A stretch of DNA of 64,000 nucleotides, from positions 2,356,001-2,420,000 of the forward strand of contig JAEOAD010002183.1 in assembly GCA_036365145.1 (NCBI GenBank), written 5' to 3'. The position numbers and the translations under genes were made by a program. Below the pieces are notes generated by a model. The model was not told where the DNA came from. It did not search any database and worked only from the letters and a program-made list of their open reading frames with translations. This DNA comes from Orientallactaga sibirica. Its lineage: Eukaryota; Chordata; Mammalia; Rodentia; Dipodidae. Positions 43,841 to 55,380 of this stretch are shown in pieces; within the stretch, counting starts at the first letter, position 1; each line of letters opens with the position of its first letter.

Positions 43841-43856
43841 CCTGTGCTTTACTTTT

Positions 43857-44227
43857 ATTGTTCATCTACTAGTGAGGCCCTTCTTCCATATCATTCACAT
43901 TCAAGGTCTCATTCCAACGTTCCCATTTCTTCTATGATCTGGATGGGAATCACCCAGAGACCCATGTTATAAGCATGGTAACCCGAGTGGTATTACTGGG
44001 AAGTAGTGGAACCTTTAAGAAATGGGACTTTAGGAGAGGTCTTTTGGTCATTGGGAGTGTGGCCTTAAGGGGATTATGGGACCCAGTTTCTTCACCTTTT
44101 TTTTCTGCACCATGAGTGAGCAATTCACTTAACCATGTGCTCCCCACAATTGCAATCAGTAGTCCAAAGCAAAACTGGTCGGCTTAATCTTTAGAACTAT
44201 GAGTCAAAATAAATAGGTTTGTTTTGT
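43857..44227. other. Single-copy stretch
   Basis: No recognised element. Confidence 0.3.
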
Positions 44228-44301
44228 TTTAATGCTGAGAATAGAAGCTAGGGCCTCACACATGCTAATCAAATACTTTACCACTGAGCTACATCCTCAG
44301 C
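44228..44301 (-). mobile_element. ID-like SINE
   Basis: 'agaagctagggcctcacaca', 'tactttaccactgagctaca'. Reverse of an ID element, diverged. Confidence 0.65.
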
Positions 44302-44562
44302 AAAATAAGCATTTCCATCAGTCATGGGGATACAAGCATATAAGCACTTGAGAGGCTCAGGCAAGAGAATTTCAAATACCCATTTCTGAGCTGGACTTGA
44401 TGCACCAAATTTCCTGGGCAACAAAATGAATAACAAAAACGAAGATACATATTGTTATTTATAAGCTAGTTATATCAGGTATTTTATTATAGTAACACTT
44501 CCCTAGCCAAAGTAATGTTTATTTTACTTACATTTGAATCTTTTTGTCTCCCTGTTACCTAG

Positions 44563-44876
44563 TGTGGGAGTTTGAATGTATGTCCCCATAGACTCAGGTG
44601 TTTTAGTAAGATTGAGTTTGCAGCTTCAGCCCCTAGCAAACAGACTCCTGCTAGAGGGGGCATCACACTGGCAGATCAGATCTAAAGTTATGCAGAGAGG
44701 TCTTGAGCTCTGGCTGCACTTGCTTGTGGCTCTTTGATGGTGTCTCTCTGCTTGGATTGATGAATGGGAGCCAGCTCCTTCCACCATTTGATGGCACTTC
44801 CCCTGGATCTGTAAGCTTGAAATAAATCCCTCCCTCCCCTAACCTGTGTCATCCCAGCAATGTGAAGCTGACTACA
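44563..44876 (+). mobile_element. Solo LTR, MaLR-like
   Basis: TGTGGGAGTTTGAATGTATG at the left, 'acttcccctggatctgtaag' and 'gaaataaatccc' near the end, finishing 'gactaca'. Another LTR subfamily. No clear target repeat. Confidence 0.8.
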
Positions 44877-44999
44877 GCACTTCGATCATGAATACACATG
44901 TATTTCTCTTCCCTCCTACACTTGTCTATAAGCTCTGTGAAGCCAGGAGGAATGTTTCTTCCTTCATTTGTGCCCACGGAATTTGACATGATTCAGTAA

Positions 45000-45287
45000 T
45001 GTGATGTTTAATCTTGATCATCAACTTGACTTTATTTAGAGTCACCTAGGAGAAACACTCACCTATGAGGGTGTTTCCAGAGAGACTTAACTGAGCAGCA
45101 CTCATGTTCCCTACCCCTGCTCTTGACTCTAGACACAACGTGACTGGCCACATATGCTCCCACCACCACACCTTCAAACCACGATGGACTGTGCCCTCTC
45201 AAACCATGAGCCAAAACGAACCTTCCCTTCCTTAAGTTGCTTCTGTCAGTATTTTGCCACATCTTTGAGGCAAAGTAAACAACACAG
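45000..45287 (+). mobile_element. MT-like LTR
   Basis: Same subfamily as 42703-42988: 'gatcatcaacttgactttat', 'tccagagagacttaactgag', 'ccaaaacgaaccttcccttc', 'cttaagttgcttctgtcag'. Solo. Confidence 0.75.
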
Positions 45288-45429
45288 TAGACACTAAATA
45301 TCCCTTAATTAAGTTTGTCTTCTAACACCAGGGTGACAACTACATGAAGCAACTCTCTTGTTTTCAGTGGCTCTAATTATATGTGGAGAGTGACAAAGTT
45401 AAAGCTTAAGCATTTGTAACTATGAAAAA

Positions 45430-45760
45430 AGTGATTGCTTATTATGTGTGTGTACGCAAGTGTGTATGTACGTGTGTATACACACGTATGTGGAAGTCAG
45501 AGGACAAACTCGGGTGCTATCCTCAGGAACCTTCTCCACCTCCTTTTGAGAGAGAATCTCTCATTGGCCGGGAGATTACCAATTAAGCTAGACTACCTAG
45601 CCAGTGACCCCAGGGATCATCATGTCTCTTCCTCCCCAGTGCCGGGATTACAGGTACTTGTCACGACACCTGGAATTTGTACATGGGTACTAGGGATCTG
45701 AACTCAGGTACTTGTGCTTGTGAGGCAGGCTCTTCACTGACTTGTGCCATCTCCCCAGCC
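45430..45760 (-). mobile_element. B4 SINE
   Basis: Reversed copy with a TG-rich tail, 'gagagaatctctcattggcc', 'ccagtgccgggattacaggt', 'cttgtgccatctccccagcc'. Confidence 0.85.
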
Positions 45761-45936
45761 CTCACTTATGACATTCCTCATCACAACCAACGCCTTGTTT
45801 TTTTTTCATTTGCATGATAATACCAACTAAAAAGTCACTGGGAGCAGTGATCAATAGAAATCACTCAAAATATGTTTAAACTCTTCTTAAATAACTAAAG
45901 CTTATAAGCACTCCCACCGACTACAAAAACCTGCAA

Positions 45937-46090
45937 CAGGCAGGTGTGCTGGTGCATGTCTGTAAACCTAACACTTAGACAGCTGAGGCAGGAGGATTGC
46001 TGTGTGTTTGAGGACAGCTTGGGCTACACAGTGAGTTCAAAGCCAACCTGGCCTACAAAATGAGATCCTATCTCAAAAAAGAAAAGGAAA
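45937..46090 (+). mobile_element. B1-type SINE, old
   Basis: 'gcaggtgtgctggtgcatgt', 'agctgaggcaggaggattgc', 'ctacacagtgagttcaaagc'. Retains a fuller left region than the younger B1 copies. Confidence 0.8.
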
Positions 46091-46215
46091 TACAGATTTA
46101 TTTTTATTGAGGTATAATTTGTACACACACAAAGTGTTCAGGTCTCTAGGGTTGAGGTGGATGAGTTTGTACAATAGCCAGTGCCCTTGGTAAATATTTC
46201 TTGTAAGTCTACATC
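46091..46215 (-). mobile_element. Possible ancient L1M fragment
   Basis: 'tttttattgaggtataattt' followed by 'gttgaggtggatgagtttgt' resembles the reverse of an old L1 3' end. Confidence 0.5.
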
Positions 46216-46589
46216 TGTGTAGAGAGTAAGGTCTACGTGGGGTAAGAAAAGGAGCAGGGACAGCAAGAAAACAGAGCTCAACCCAGAAAGAGAGTGTCAA
46301 GAGCGACGTGTGGAAAGGATAAGGCATTAGCTACCAATCCTGGCATGGTGAGCTGTCACAGAAGTGACAAAATAAATGGCAAACCACCTAAATAATTTCC
46401 TCAGGAAAAGAGGTTAAGGACTGGGGATGACTCAGCAGTGTGTGGGTGGGGAGGAAAGGCTGATGTTTCTGAGTTCCAAAGCAAGACCCTTCCATGGACA
46501 GCTGCCCAGGAGCACCAAGACACCTCAGCTCTTCTGAAGACAAACGCAAACCATTGACAGGCTGAAAGCAATTAATTAAAAAGGAAAGA
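46216..46589. other. Single-copy stretch
   Basis: No recognised element. Confidence 0.3.
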
Positions 46590-46591
46590 AC

Positions 46592-46892
46592 TGGGACTGG
46601 GGAGATGGCTCAGCAGGTAAGAGCTTGTTGCGCAGGCATCAGGACCTGAGTTCCATCCTCAGAACCCACGTCAAAAGCTGAGTATTGCCTTGCTTCCTCA
46701 TAACCCCAGTGCTGAGGTGGGTGGTGAGAAGGGGGTCCCTGGGGCCAGTCAGCCAGTATAACCAAAAAACAGGAAGTTCCATAAGAGACCATATGTAAGG
46801 GAATAAGGAAAAAGAACAATTGAAAAGAAACCCCAGAATCCTCCTCTGATCTCTACACCCATGTGCATGGGGCATGTGCACTACACTCTTGC
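46592..46892 (+). mobile_element. B4 SINE
   Basis: 'ctggggagatggctcagcag', 'gtgctgaggtgggtggtgag', 'ctctgatctctacacccatg'. Full-length, plus strand, running into a microsatellite tail. Confidence 0.85.
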
Positions 46893-46926
46893 CTCTCTCT
46901 CTCCCTCTCTGTCTCGGTCTCTCTGT

Positions 46927-46983
<57 letters not shown>
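46893..46983 (+). repeat. (CT)n(CA)n microsatellite
   Basis: CT-rich run then about 22 CA units (46939-46983), tail of the B4 SINE. Confidence 0.9.
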
Positions 46984-46985
<2 letters not shown>

Positions 46986-47529
46986 GGAAAGAACATCACA
47001 ATGTCCTCAGGAGTAACCCTTGAGTTCCACAGGCTGACATCACATGGCAGACATGATGGGACACAGCCTGAACTACTTCCACATTCATGGGTAGAAGAAC
47101 TTGTGGCTTTGTTTAAGCACTTGGATTTTAAACGCATACAACTTTTTAGCTTCTAATTCAACTGAAAAAGTTGCATGTGTAAGCCATATTTGTATATTCC
47201 ATCTCTCATATCCCCAGTAACCAGACTGAGTAACTGAGGTGTCAGTTGTAAGGAATATTCTAGCAACGCTGGCCATGGATTATATTATAGGATCTAAAAG
47301 TGTTTTGTGATTATGTACTTTCTTATCTTATCTGGACTGCTCATTCCCTGGGCTGCAATGGCTTCCTGTCATTGAGATAGTCCTCGTACCACCGGCTCAT
47401 TGATCCCTAGTTAATAAAAGCAGCATGTATGGAATGGGATGAGTCTCTGAAGCATTTGAACAGAATGCCGTTGGACCAACTCAAAGCTGCGAGTCAAACT
47501 GGTGTTTTCTCCACAGCTACTCCTGCCAG
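46984..47529. other. Single-copy stretch
   Basis: No recognised element or gene. Confidence 0.35.
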
Positions 47530-47703
47530 GCAAGGCTCCAGAGTCAGTGGGCCTGGGTTTGAATTCTTGGTCCTCCACACCACTGGCAGAGTGACTTCAA
47601 GTAACTTACTGAACCTGCCTGTGCCAGTTTGCTCATCTGCAAAATATAGATGATAGAGGCTGTTTCCTAAGGATGTTGTGAGGATTAAATATTAAATTAA
47701 ATG
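47530..47703 (+). mobile_element. MIR SINE
   Basis: 'ggcctgggtttgaattcttg', 'gtgacttcaagtaacttact', 'gctcatctgcaaaatataga', 'gttgtgaggattaaat' in MIR order. The LTR at 47704 cuts it at its 3' end. Confidence 0.8.
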
Positions 47704-48080
47704 TGTTGTGGTCCCCCCTAAGGCCAGCCCAGGAGGGACAGCAGGGTCTCTTCCGAGTTGAGGGTGAGCAGGCAGAATCACCACACAGACTCCAGGAGTT
47801 GGGTGGAAACAGCAGAGAGCGAGCTGCTGCAAAACTCATTTATTGAGGAAGTACAGGGGGTTTTAAGGGGCTTGCCTGGACAATCATTGTATGGGGTGGT
47901 CCCCTTTTTGTGACCAATGACAGCCTGTCTCTGGACAGGTCGTCTCGTAGCAGGTTTCTCGTGAACATGGGACTGTAGCTGTTGTCACGCCAGGCCTGCG
48001 CAGAACGCCATGTTCACAGAAGCCACTTCCTGGTTTCTTCTCCCATGCGGTCTGGCTAGGGCCAGATCTGCATTGTGCCA
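47704..48080 (-). mobile_element. Solo retroviral LTR
   Basis: On the minus strand: CG-containing U3, an ATTGG box, 'agccccttaaaaccccct' as a TATA-like site, 'ctcaataaatgagtt' as polyadenylation signal, then 'gagtctgtgtggtgattctg' and an end in 'gggggaccacaaca'. That order is an LTR. The unusual retention of CpG, about ten, suggests it is younger than its surroundings. ERV class not determined. Confidence 0.75.
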
Positions 48081-48186
48081 TACATCTATGTTCATCTGAC
48101 AACTTTATATTACTTGAACACAGTATTTTCAGCTGTGGGGAAAGGAGCACTTGACGAACAAGAAGCTGCCCTCATGGAGGTTACAT

Positions 48187-48220
<34 letters not shown>

Positions 48221-48459
48221 TAGATTGAGAGTTGTACAGTTTAATGTTGCGTTGGAACTTTGTTGTTCAAGTCAGGAGGTAAGGTTATGCCCAAACATAC
48301 CTCCCCTTCTCAGGAGATCTTTCATTATTTAAGTGAAACCTTACCAAGTATTCCTCAATCACTTAATTCACTTTCTCCTACCTCATAGAGTTTATTTCAG
48401 TATTCTGAAACCAGGTTACTAGCTACTCTTACTCTTTTTTATGTAACATAAGTGGTAGA
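48081..48459. other. Single-copy stretch with a T31 run
   Basis: The T run at 48189-48219 has no matching element on its right, so it may be an orphan tail. Confidence 0.4.
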
Positions 48460-48461
48460 TT

Positions 48462-48500
<39 letters not shown>

Positions 48501-48502
48501 TT
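48460..48502 (+). repeat. (TTTA)n microsatellite
   Basis: About ten TTTA units, the reversed A-rich tail of the following L1 3'UTR. Confidence 0.85.
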
Positions 48503-48669
48503 ATCCTCTTTGCTCTCGTTCCTGTCCTCATTCCACTGGGGGGCCTCTTCAGTGGGATGGAAAGTATCCCCATGGGATTGTGGGTTACATTGTGGGAGCA
48601 GCAGTCAGTGCTTCTGGGCATGATGTCTCAGCCTGTGGGTCTTACAATCTTTTGTTTTGTTTTGTTTTG

Positions 48670-48700
<31 letters not shown>

Positions 48701-49440
48701 TTCAGGTAGGGCCTTGCTCACCTGGAATTCACTATTTCAGGGTGGCCTTGAACTCATGGCGATCCTCCTACCTCTGCCTCTCAAAAATGCTGGGTGGGTG
48801 TGTTTTAAGTCTACTTCAGTGATGAGCTCTTAGGAGCCGCTGGATCTCTGCTTTGGTAAGTGTTGAGTATCCTCCAGGTCTGTCTCCTTCACCTTGATAC
48901 TGATTGTCAGGTTCATCATGGAAGCAGCACTCTTGCTCATCTCCCCAATTCCTCTGTGGTTTCAGCTGTGGCCGGGCTGAAGTACGAGGGGTAGTTTATC
49001 TTCTCTGGTCTTGCTACCTTCTGAAAAAGAAAAACAGATTCTCCAACGGAGAGGGGAGTCAGCATAGTTTAAATGGGATAAGAATTACTAATTTAGTGAG
49101 AATTTGATATATGTAACCCCTCTTTTAGCCAAAGACTAGTGTGAGCTTGACACTGGAGAACATAATCTTTGTCTCCATAGGATTCTGATCTGGTTTCTAA
49201 TTCCAGACATGGATTTCTTTACACTGAGCAGATCTCTTAGCCAATCAGAAAGCTTTTGGTCACCCACCAAGTTTGTGTGCCACTATTGCTCTGGCATGTA
49301 CATCCTGTCAGCATGATTGCTTCTGAGTAGCTTAGATCTCTGCTTGCTCAGACCATCGTTGGCCACTTTCTCCCAGTAACTCATGTAGCACTTTCCAGCA
49401 CTAGATGGGCTAACTGTCTGGGGACTGGCTCACAGAGGTT
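48503..49440 (-). mobile_element. L1 3'UTR, older lineage, minus strand
   Basis: Reverse match to 5.3-5.75 kb ('ccactggggggcctcttcag', 'gtgggtcttacaatctttt'), and further right 'gtgccactattgctctggca' and 'gttggccactttctcccagt'. A B1 inserted at 48655. Confidence 0.7.
48655..48798 (-). mobile_element. B1 SINE with (GTTTT)n tail
   Basis: About nine GTTTT units, 'caggtagggccttgctcacc', 'gaattcactatttcagggtg', truncated head 'aaaaatgctgggtggg'. Confidence 0.85.
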
Positions 49441-51344
49441 ATGTCCTAATCAGGAAGTCCAACAATAGACACATCAATAGGACACTTCAAATGTCAGATG
49501 TTGGTAAGAGAAAATAAAAGGCCGAGAAAGGAGCTGGGAGTTGGGGAGCTACTATTTAGAGTATGCAGGAACTAAAGTGAGGATCGTGACATTTGACACT
49601 TGGAATAGTGCCTGACACATAAATAAGCATTTAACTCGTTTTAGTGTTGTCATAGTGATTGCTATTGGTAACTCAGACTGACCAAATTTGCTGATGGAAA
49701 CTCCCAAGAGCCACTGAAGAAGTTAACTTCTTCCAGAGATACTCTGACCACTACACCATACAACCCCACCCATCATGTTCTCCTTGACTCCTTCTGGAGG
49801 ATGTCTTCTCCTCCTTCCATCCATTCCTGTCATCCCCTCCACATTTTTCATCTCTGCATAGATAACTTGTGATGTACTGTACCCCATTGGTCCCCAGCAT
49901 GGGATGTTAGCAGGTGATGCCCAGGGCAGGGGTTAGTGGATCATTGGATTGCTGCCTTAGAAGGGGATTAAGGTACTTCTCATGGGGCTCTGTTTAGTTC
50001 TCAAGGAAAGGTTTTTATAAATGAATAAGAATCCTGGTTCCAACCTGTGACTTCTTCCTACAACACTTGCTGCCCCATTGAAACACCATCTATCAAGAGG
50101 TGACACAGCCAAGGCCCTTGCTAGAAGTAGCACGATGCTATTCAAACTTCTGCCTTCCAGAACTGGGAGCAAAAACTTCTTCATAAATTACCCAGACTCA
50201 GGTATTGTGTTACAGTAACAGTGGACAGTTTAATATATCTTCACAGCACCTGCTGTCTTCTTCCTAGCATTTCTTGTTCATGTAATTATGGTCTAATTTA
50301 TCATTTTAAATTCTATTCTCTTACCAGACTGTGTCTCCCATGAAGGCTGCTTTCCCCCAATCTGCAAACCCTCTTATCTGGCATGGGAAAGGGTTAGTGG
50401 TTAGAGGTCTGCATTCACCTGTGCCTGTGGTTAGGGAGGAGTTGCCGAGCACTGTGTCTGCATCTCCATTGTGCACCTCCTCTTCTATTTCCAGTCAACA
50501 TACTTCAAGCTTTTCATTATTTGAACTGAAGACAAAGAACAAAGCCAGTCTATGCAACAGTCTTTGAAGAAACAGAGAATAACCAGCCCAGGTAAGAGCT
50601 GAGTCCACGAGCCCAGCAAAGCAGAGGAAAAGCCCCAGGGGAAATGGTGGTCTCTTTGCCACAGCTGGTCTTTTGACCTTCTTGACATGATCTGATGTGG
50701 AATATTATTCATAAACTACAACAGACTCTTAACTTATGACCTATGGAGAAAGGAGATGGCTCAGATTTAAGGGAACAAGAGAAGACATCATTATGATAGG
50801 AATTTGGCACATCAGATGTGTGAGTGTGTGTGCACACCTAGGAATTGGCTCAGGGCAAAACTGAAGCCAATGAGAAAACAAGTCAGAGGGGAAAGCAAAG
50901 TGTGTGTGTGTGTGTGCTGACTTTTCTCTGCCAAGTTGACAAGTTGCTAAGGAGAAATAACAAGCATACCACTGCCTAGTGGGGCACCACAACAAGTGCA
51001 CCACAAGAGTGATAAGAACGTTCCTCCTGCCTCTGCTCTCTTAGGCTCTCAAATTTGAGATCTGGAGCACATCCAGAGCCGGATGATTCCACAGGGCCAG
51101 GAAATGAGTAAAACATGATGCAGCCAAGGGGTCAGGGGAAAGACTGCTGCCTCTTTTGTCTTCATTTTCCCTCTGCCTGCATCTTATTGTTGTTGTAATG
51201 AGTGAGCCAATGCATTTATTGGGTTAGTTACAGGAGTAGGAGCAACTCAGAGGCAGTGACACAAGCAGGGTTGGGGGAGGTTCTCTGGGTGACTCACCAG
51301 CAGCAATACCATGGAGAAGTCCCACCAATCAACTGTTTACTTCT
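49441..51344. other. Single-copy stretch, about 1.9 kb
   Basis: A MIR 3' part is likely at 49585-49650 ('ggaatagtgcctgacacata'). No other element or gene recognised. GT runs at 50825 and 50902. Confidence 0.4.
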
Positions 51345-51468
51345 TTTTTATTGAGAATGTTCACACATGAACATACTGTAATTTGGTCATGATTTTGTCT
51401 GTCCTCCCCAACCCTTGTTCCATTAAACCTCCTCCTCCTCTTCCATCTGGTAGCTCTTCTATTTTGAC
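51345..51468 (-). mobile_element. L1 3'UTR, left part
   Basis: 'ttttttattgagaatgttca', 'tgtccttcccaacccttgtt'-like words, 'cttctattttgac'. Interrupted by an LTR and continued at 52046. Confidence 0.65.
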
Positions 51469-52040
51469 TGTTAGGGTTCAAGAATCACTGAAGAAAGACC
51501 CAGAGTCAAATAGTATGTAAAAACAAAGAGCGTTTATTCTGTAGAATCAACCAGCATGCGGGGGACAACCATCCATACAGAATGGCGACCCCAGGAGGAG
51601 CTCACAGGCTCCTTTTAAGCACAACTATAAAGGAATTTTGGTGAGCTTTTAGTCTTAACATGATTGGGTAATTCGAGTAGTAACTATACTTGTGGGGGTT
51701 TTCTTTTTTTTCTTTCTTTTTTTTTTTTTTTGCTTGGTCTTAGGGTTTTGGTGGCTAGATCTAGGGGAATCCTAAGCAGGTGAGGTAATCTCCTAATGTG
51801 ATTGGCTAAGCAAGCGGCAATTACATTTGTTCAACTTTGATTGACTGGGGTGAAAGGGACAAGTCTGGTGACTTTACAGGAACTGACTCAGCCTTTTTCT
51901 GGTCAGAGCAGCCATTGATTAATGGCCCTTTGTTTCAGGTTCCCCAGGAATCTTGCCTGTCCCTCCAGGATATTGAAATTTAGGCCTAGCTAGAGTGGTG
52001 TCTGATTGAAGCCTGTCGTGGCGTCAGTTTTGTCCTTTCA
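51469..52040 (-). mobile_element. Solo retroviral LTR with target duplication
   Basis: 572 bp, TG...CA ends. On the minus strand it ends 'gaacccTAACA' and has 'cagaataaacgctctttg' as polyadenylation signal. Flanked by TTGAC at 51464-51468 and 52041-52045. Removing it restores the L1 word 'tattttgacgtgcccttc'. A T-rich run at 51704-51731 lies inside. Five-base duplications suit ERVL or related groups. The class cannot be fixed here. Confidence 0.85.
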
Positions 52041-52045
52041 TTGAC

Positions 52046-52124
52046 GTGCCCTTCTTTCAACCCTCCTCCAGCCTGCATCTTCCTAATAGAAGCCTTGATC
52101 AGTCTCCATCCATGAACACTTCAT
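52046..52124 (-). mobile_element. L1 3'UTR, right part
   Basis: 'gtgcccttctttcaaccctc' continues the L1 after the LTR; short. Confidence 0.5.
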
Positions 52125-52500
52125 CTGCCTTGTTAGGGCAAGACCACGGACTGGGTAGATATACAGTGGAAGTTTGTTGGGCTCAAGGTTGCAGAAACTG
52201 GGAAAGCCAGTATCATCAAGTTGGCATCTGGGAAGACCTCCTCACTGCATCAGTAACAAGGTGGAAAATACCACATGGAGATTGAACATAACCAACAAAG
52301 AGAGTAGAGCTGAACCGGCCCTGTTGTAATCAACCCACTCCCTCACAATTACCCCACTCCAAGACAATAGCCTCCATCCACCCATGAGAGTCACACCGAC
52401 CATGATGTCATCACTCTTCAAGGACCCAACTCTTAACCCATTATGTTGGAGATTAAGCTTCCAGCATATGAATTTGGGGGGACACATTCATGTCAGAGTT
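52125..52500 (-). mobile_element. Old LTR-like repeat
   Basis: 'ggaagtttgttgggctcaag', 'catctgggaagacctcctca', 'ggagattaagcttccagcat', 'gaatttggggggacacattc'. Most complete copy of the family at 1-202 and 42055-42500. Confidence 0.55.
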
Positions 52501-53955
52501 GGGGAAAGCAACATAAATACCACAATATTTGGTGTCAACTGTTACTCCCAAGTGTGAGATGGAGGTTATTAGCTTATTTATTGCTTTAGGTACAGATTTG
52601 ACTTTTCTTGGATATTTTTGCCTCATCCTGGTCCTACCCTCCAATACAATGGATCAACGGCGGCAGCAACAAACCATCACAGTCTCCTCTTTTGCTACTC
52701 TAAGGCTTCTAGGGGAGAAGGAGGGCGTGGCTTGGGGAACTAGAAGCAAGTCTCTTTTAGAGAAACACCACACTGGAGGGTGGAAAGGTGAGGAGGAGCC
52801 TGGGGCTCAGAAACTGACTCTCTGGGCAATTAGCATATGTGAATTCCAGGGACTGGTGCTTGCTGGGGTGGGTTGGCACCAGGGAAGAGAATCACTGTTT
52901 ATGGTTTCTTCATGGAGAGTCATGGAGAAGCACAGAGCAAGCTGCCAATCAAAGGGAGCATGCTCTGGAGGAGGGTCAGTGTGAAACTGTGGGGTGCAGA
53001 ACTGGGTGCATTGGGAGAGGGAGTCAAGGGAGAAAGAGTCAAGTCATTGACTACATGTCTGGAGTAGGATGAACTGTGTGCTCTCCATGCCATGGGATCC
53101 CCAGCTATGACATGATTGATGTCATACCCTGGAAAGGAACATTTATGAAGAAGCCTAGCTGGTTTTGAGGCTCTGCTCTGGCTGACTGCATACCTTTAGC
53201 TATTTTTTTTTTCCCTGTGAGGCAATTACATTAAGTGCTTAACATACATCCAGAAGGAAGAAACTGAAGGCTGGCAACTTTTGCTGGGAGGATTTGGCAA
53301 GGAAAGGCAGGGGTGAGGGCAACTGAACCATGTCCCTGCCATTTACAAACACTGCATAAGAGATCCTGAGATCTGATTCTTCTGACAAAAGAACACAGGA
53401 AGGCTCAAGAACATGCAGAATGAGTAGTGTCAACAGTGGCCTATGACAAATGCCGCAGGTGAGTGAAACTTGCCAAGTGTTAATGGAACTGTTGGAAATG
53501 AAGCCAACAGGGCCCTGCTGTAGCGGCTGCCTGGCTGACCCCGCTTCAGCTGGGGCCCTAGCGAGCTGTCTTGATCTTTTCTTCTCTGTTGGGTCAAAAG
53601 TAAAGCTTGCTCCTAAGTGTGTTTTAGAAGCTGGCTTCACCCCAGAGCAATTCCCCAATGTCTGAAGGGATGCCAGGGAAGAAAATGTCACTTGCAGATG
53701 CAAATGATCCAGGAGCTTCCTGAACTCTCCAAGTTCTCCTCAGAGGAGTTTGTTCCATTGGGTGTCACCATAAGAATGTCACAGAACAATCAAGAAATGA
53801 GAGTCCCCAAACTCTGTGAAACTGTGGAAAAGGCTGAATGTGAAGGAAGAAGGGGCTCAGCTCCCACTGTCTCCTTTGGGGCCACACCTCTCTTGTCGTG
53901 TGGCCTCCCAGTAGACCTGACCTCTTTTTTAAGTCAGTCATTTCATACACATGTA
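52501..53955. other. Single-copy stretch
   Basis: Frames of 151 codons (52529-52984, +) and 154 codons (53239-53703, -) lie here. Neither shows a domain, signal peptide or conserved-looking start. The minus frame overlaps a 71-codon plus frame (53450-53665), typical of low-stop sequence rather than coding. Confidence 0.35.
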
Positions 53956-53959
53956 TCTA

Positions 53960-54867
53960 ATGTATTTTGCACATATTTACCCAGTTTTCCTCTCTTATTG
54001 CCTTCCCACTAAGCCTTCTGCCTAACAGGTCCCCCTCCCACCTTTATGTTTTGCTCTACCTTTCCTTGTGCATATGTTTTCCTGAGTTTAGCTGCGCTGT
54101 TTGCACGAGCATGGTGGCTACTCACTAGAACACGGGCGATTCACCAGTGAACCGCTGAAGAGAATGTTGTCCCTACGCCAACCACTAACTGCCCATAGTT
54201 CTTTTGGGAAGAGTGGATCTCATCAGCACCTCCTCCTTCCATGACAGAATGCTGACAGGCAAAGTCACAGAGTCACTGTGGGTCCACAAGTGTGATGCTC
54301 GTGTTATGTTCAAGAGACAGCGTCCCCTGGCATTTCTCCACATTCTCCTGTTCTTACATTCTTTCCAGACCCTCTTGCATAGTGTCCCCTGAGCCTTGGA
54401 GGAGTGATACAGCTGTCTCGTTTAGGCCTGAGCATACAATAGTTACTTACTCTCACACTTTGACCAGATGTCCTGCCCTCTGACAAAACAAGCATGCCTA
54501 ATCCAGACAGAGAGCAGCACTGCTCTGCGGGCATAAACATAAATATTTAGAAGGCAGCTTGACAGCCTGCTCATTTAACATAATACTAGTAAATTTCCTC
54601 CTATGACCTCCTCAGCTATGGGCTTTTGACCAGGTTTACAGTACCATGCATCCATTTCTTTCTCTGGAGGGGGCCTGAATTCTGTTCAGAAATCTCTCGG
54701 TTACACCCATAACAGTCATGCCACTACTGTTCCAGTGGGCACATGTTGCCAGGCAGATCAGTCATGCAACATGCAGGGTTAACAGCTGGATGGAACTGTT
54801 GATGACTTTTCACCCCAGCAGTCTGCACAGCAGTGAGGAAGCTTGATTTTTCTATGTCCTGCAACAA
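53960..54867 (-). mobile_element. Old L1 3'UTR, left part
   Basis: 'cttgcatagtgtcccctgag', 'gttacacccataacagtcat', 'gccactactgttccagtggg' follow the reverse order of the L1 3'UTR, more diverged than other copies. It resumes at 55202 after an LTR. Confidence 0.6.
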
Positions 54868-55201
54868 AAGGATCTTTACAACCAGAATGACTCCATCTTT
54901 GGACTCTGACTGCCATCTCATTTGTTTCCCAAAAGTGATCCAACCACCCCTCCCCATTATCACCTTCCTGGAATGGCCCCAGTCACCTGTCTGATTATTA
55001 CCTCCCTGAAGAGACTCAAGCCCCGAGGCAAGGTGGACTGCCCAGCAACCAAGGAATTCCAATGCCCCCACTTCCTGAACAAGTATCCCTCGTGTGTAAG
55101 AGAGGTGCCTGCTCAGAGCTCTCCTCGGGCGTCCCCCAGTAAAGCCCCTCTTGATTGTCGAGCAGAATCTCCCCTCGTTTCTTTGCCTGCTTTCCCTAAC
55201 A
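54868..55201 (+). mobile_element. Solo LTR-like insertion
   Basis: CG-containing U3-like stretch, 'gaagagactcaagccccgag', then 'gtcccccagtaaagcccctc' (AGTAAA as possible polyadenylation signal) and an end in 'ttccctaaca'. It splits an L1 3'UTR. The 120-codon plus frame 54922-55284 runs through it and is not a gene. No exact target repeat. Confidence 0.5.
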
Positions 55202-55380
55202 AGTGTGTGTTGTCTTCAGCAATGGGAACTTGCATGAGTTTCATTGAGCAACCAAGAGCAATGGCAATAGGCTGCACTGTGTGAGGGCCTCTGAGGCTCT
55301 CACACCTGCAGGCCCTACCTCTCAAAGCTTGTGTCACTTCCCAGGAGCACCAATTTGGAGACTAAGCTTTTAACACATAG
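55202..55380 (-). mobile_element. Old L1 3'UTR, right part
   Basis: 'gtcttcagcaatgggaactt' and 'aagagcaatggcaatagg' correspond to 'gtcttcagcaatagggtctt' and 'ctcggcaatggcctata' at 2.95-3.01 kb. Confidence 0.55.

Noticed and set aside
52529..52984. 151-codon plus frame
   Set aside because: No domain or signal, overlaps other frames, no sign of splicing or conservation visible.
53239..53703. 154-codon minus frame
   Set aside because: No motif, a plus frame overlaps it, and the composition is like low-stop non-coding DNA.
54922..55284. 120-codon plus frame
   Set aside because: Crosses an LTR-like insertion into L1 3'UTR, so it is not a gene.
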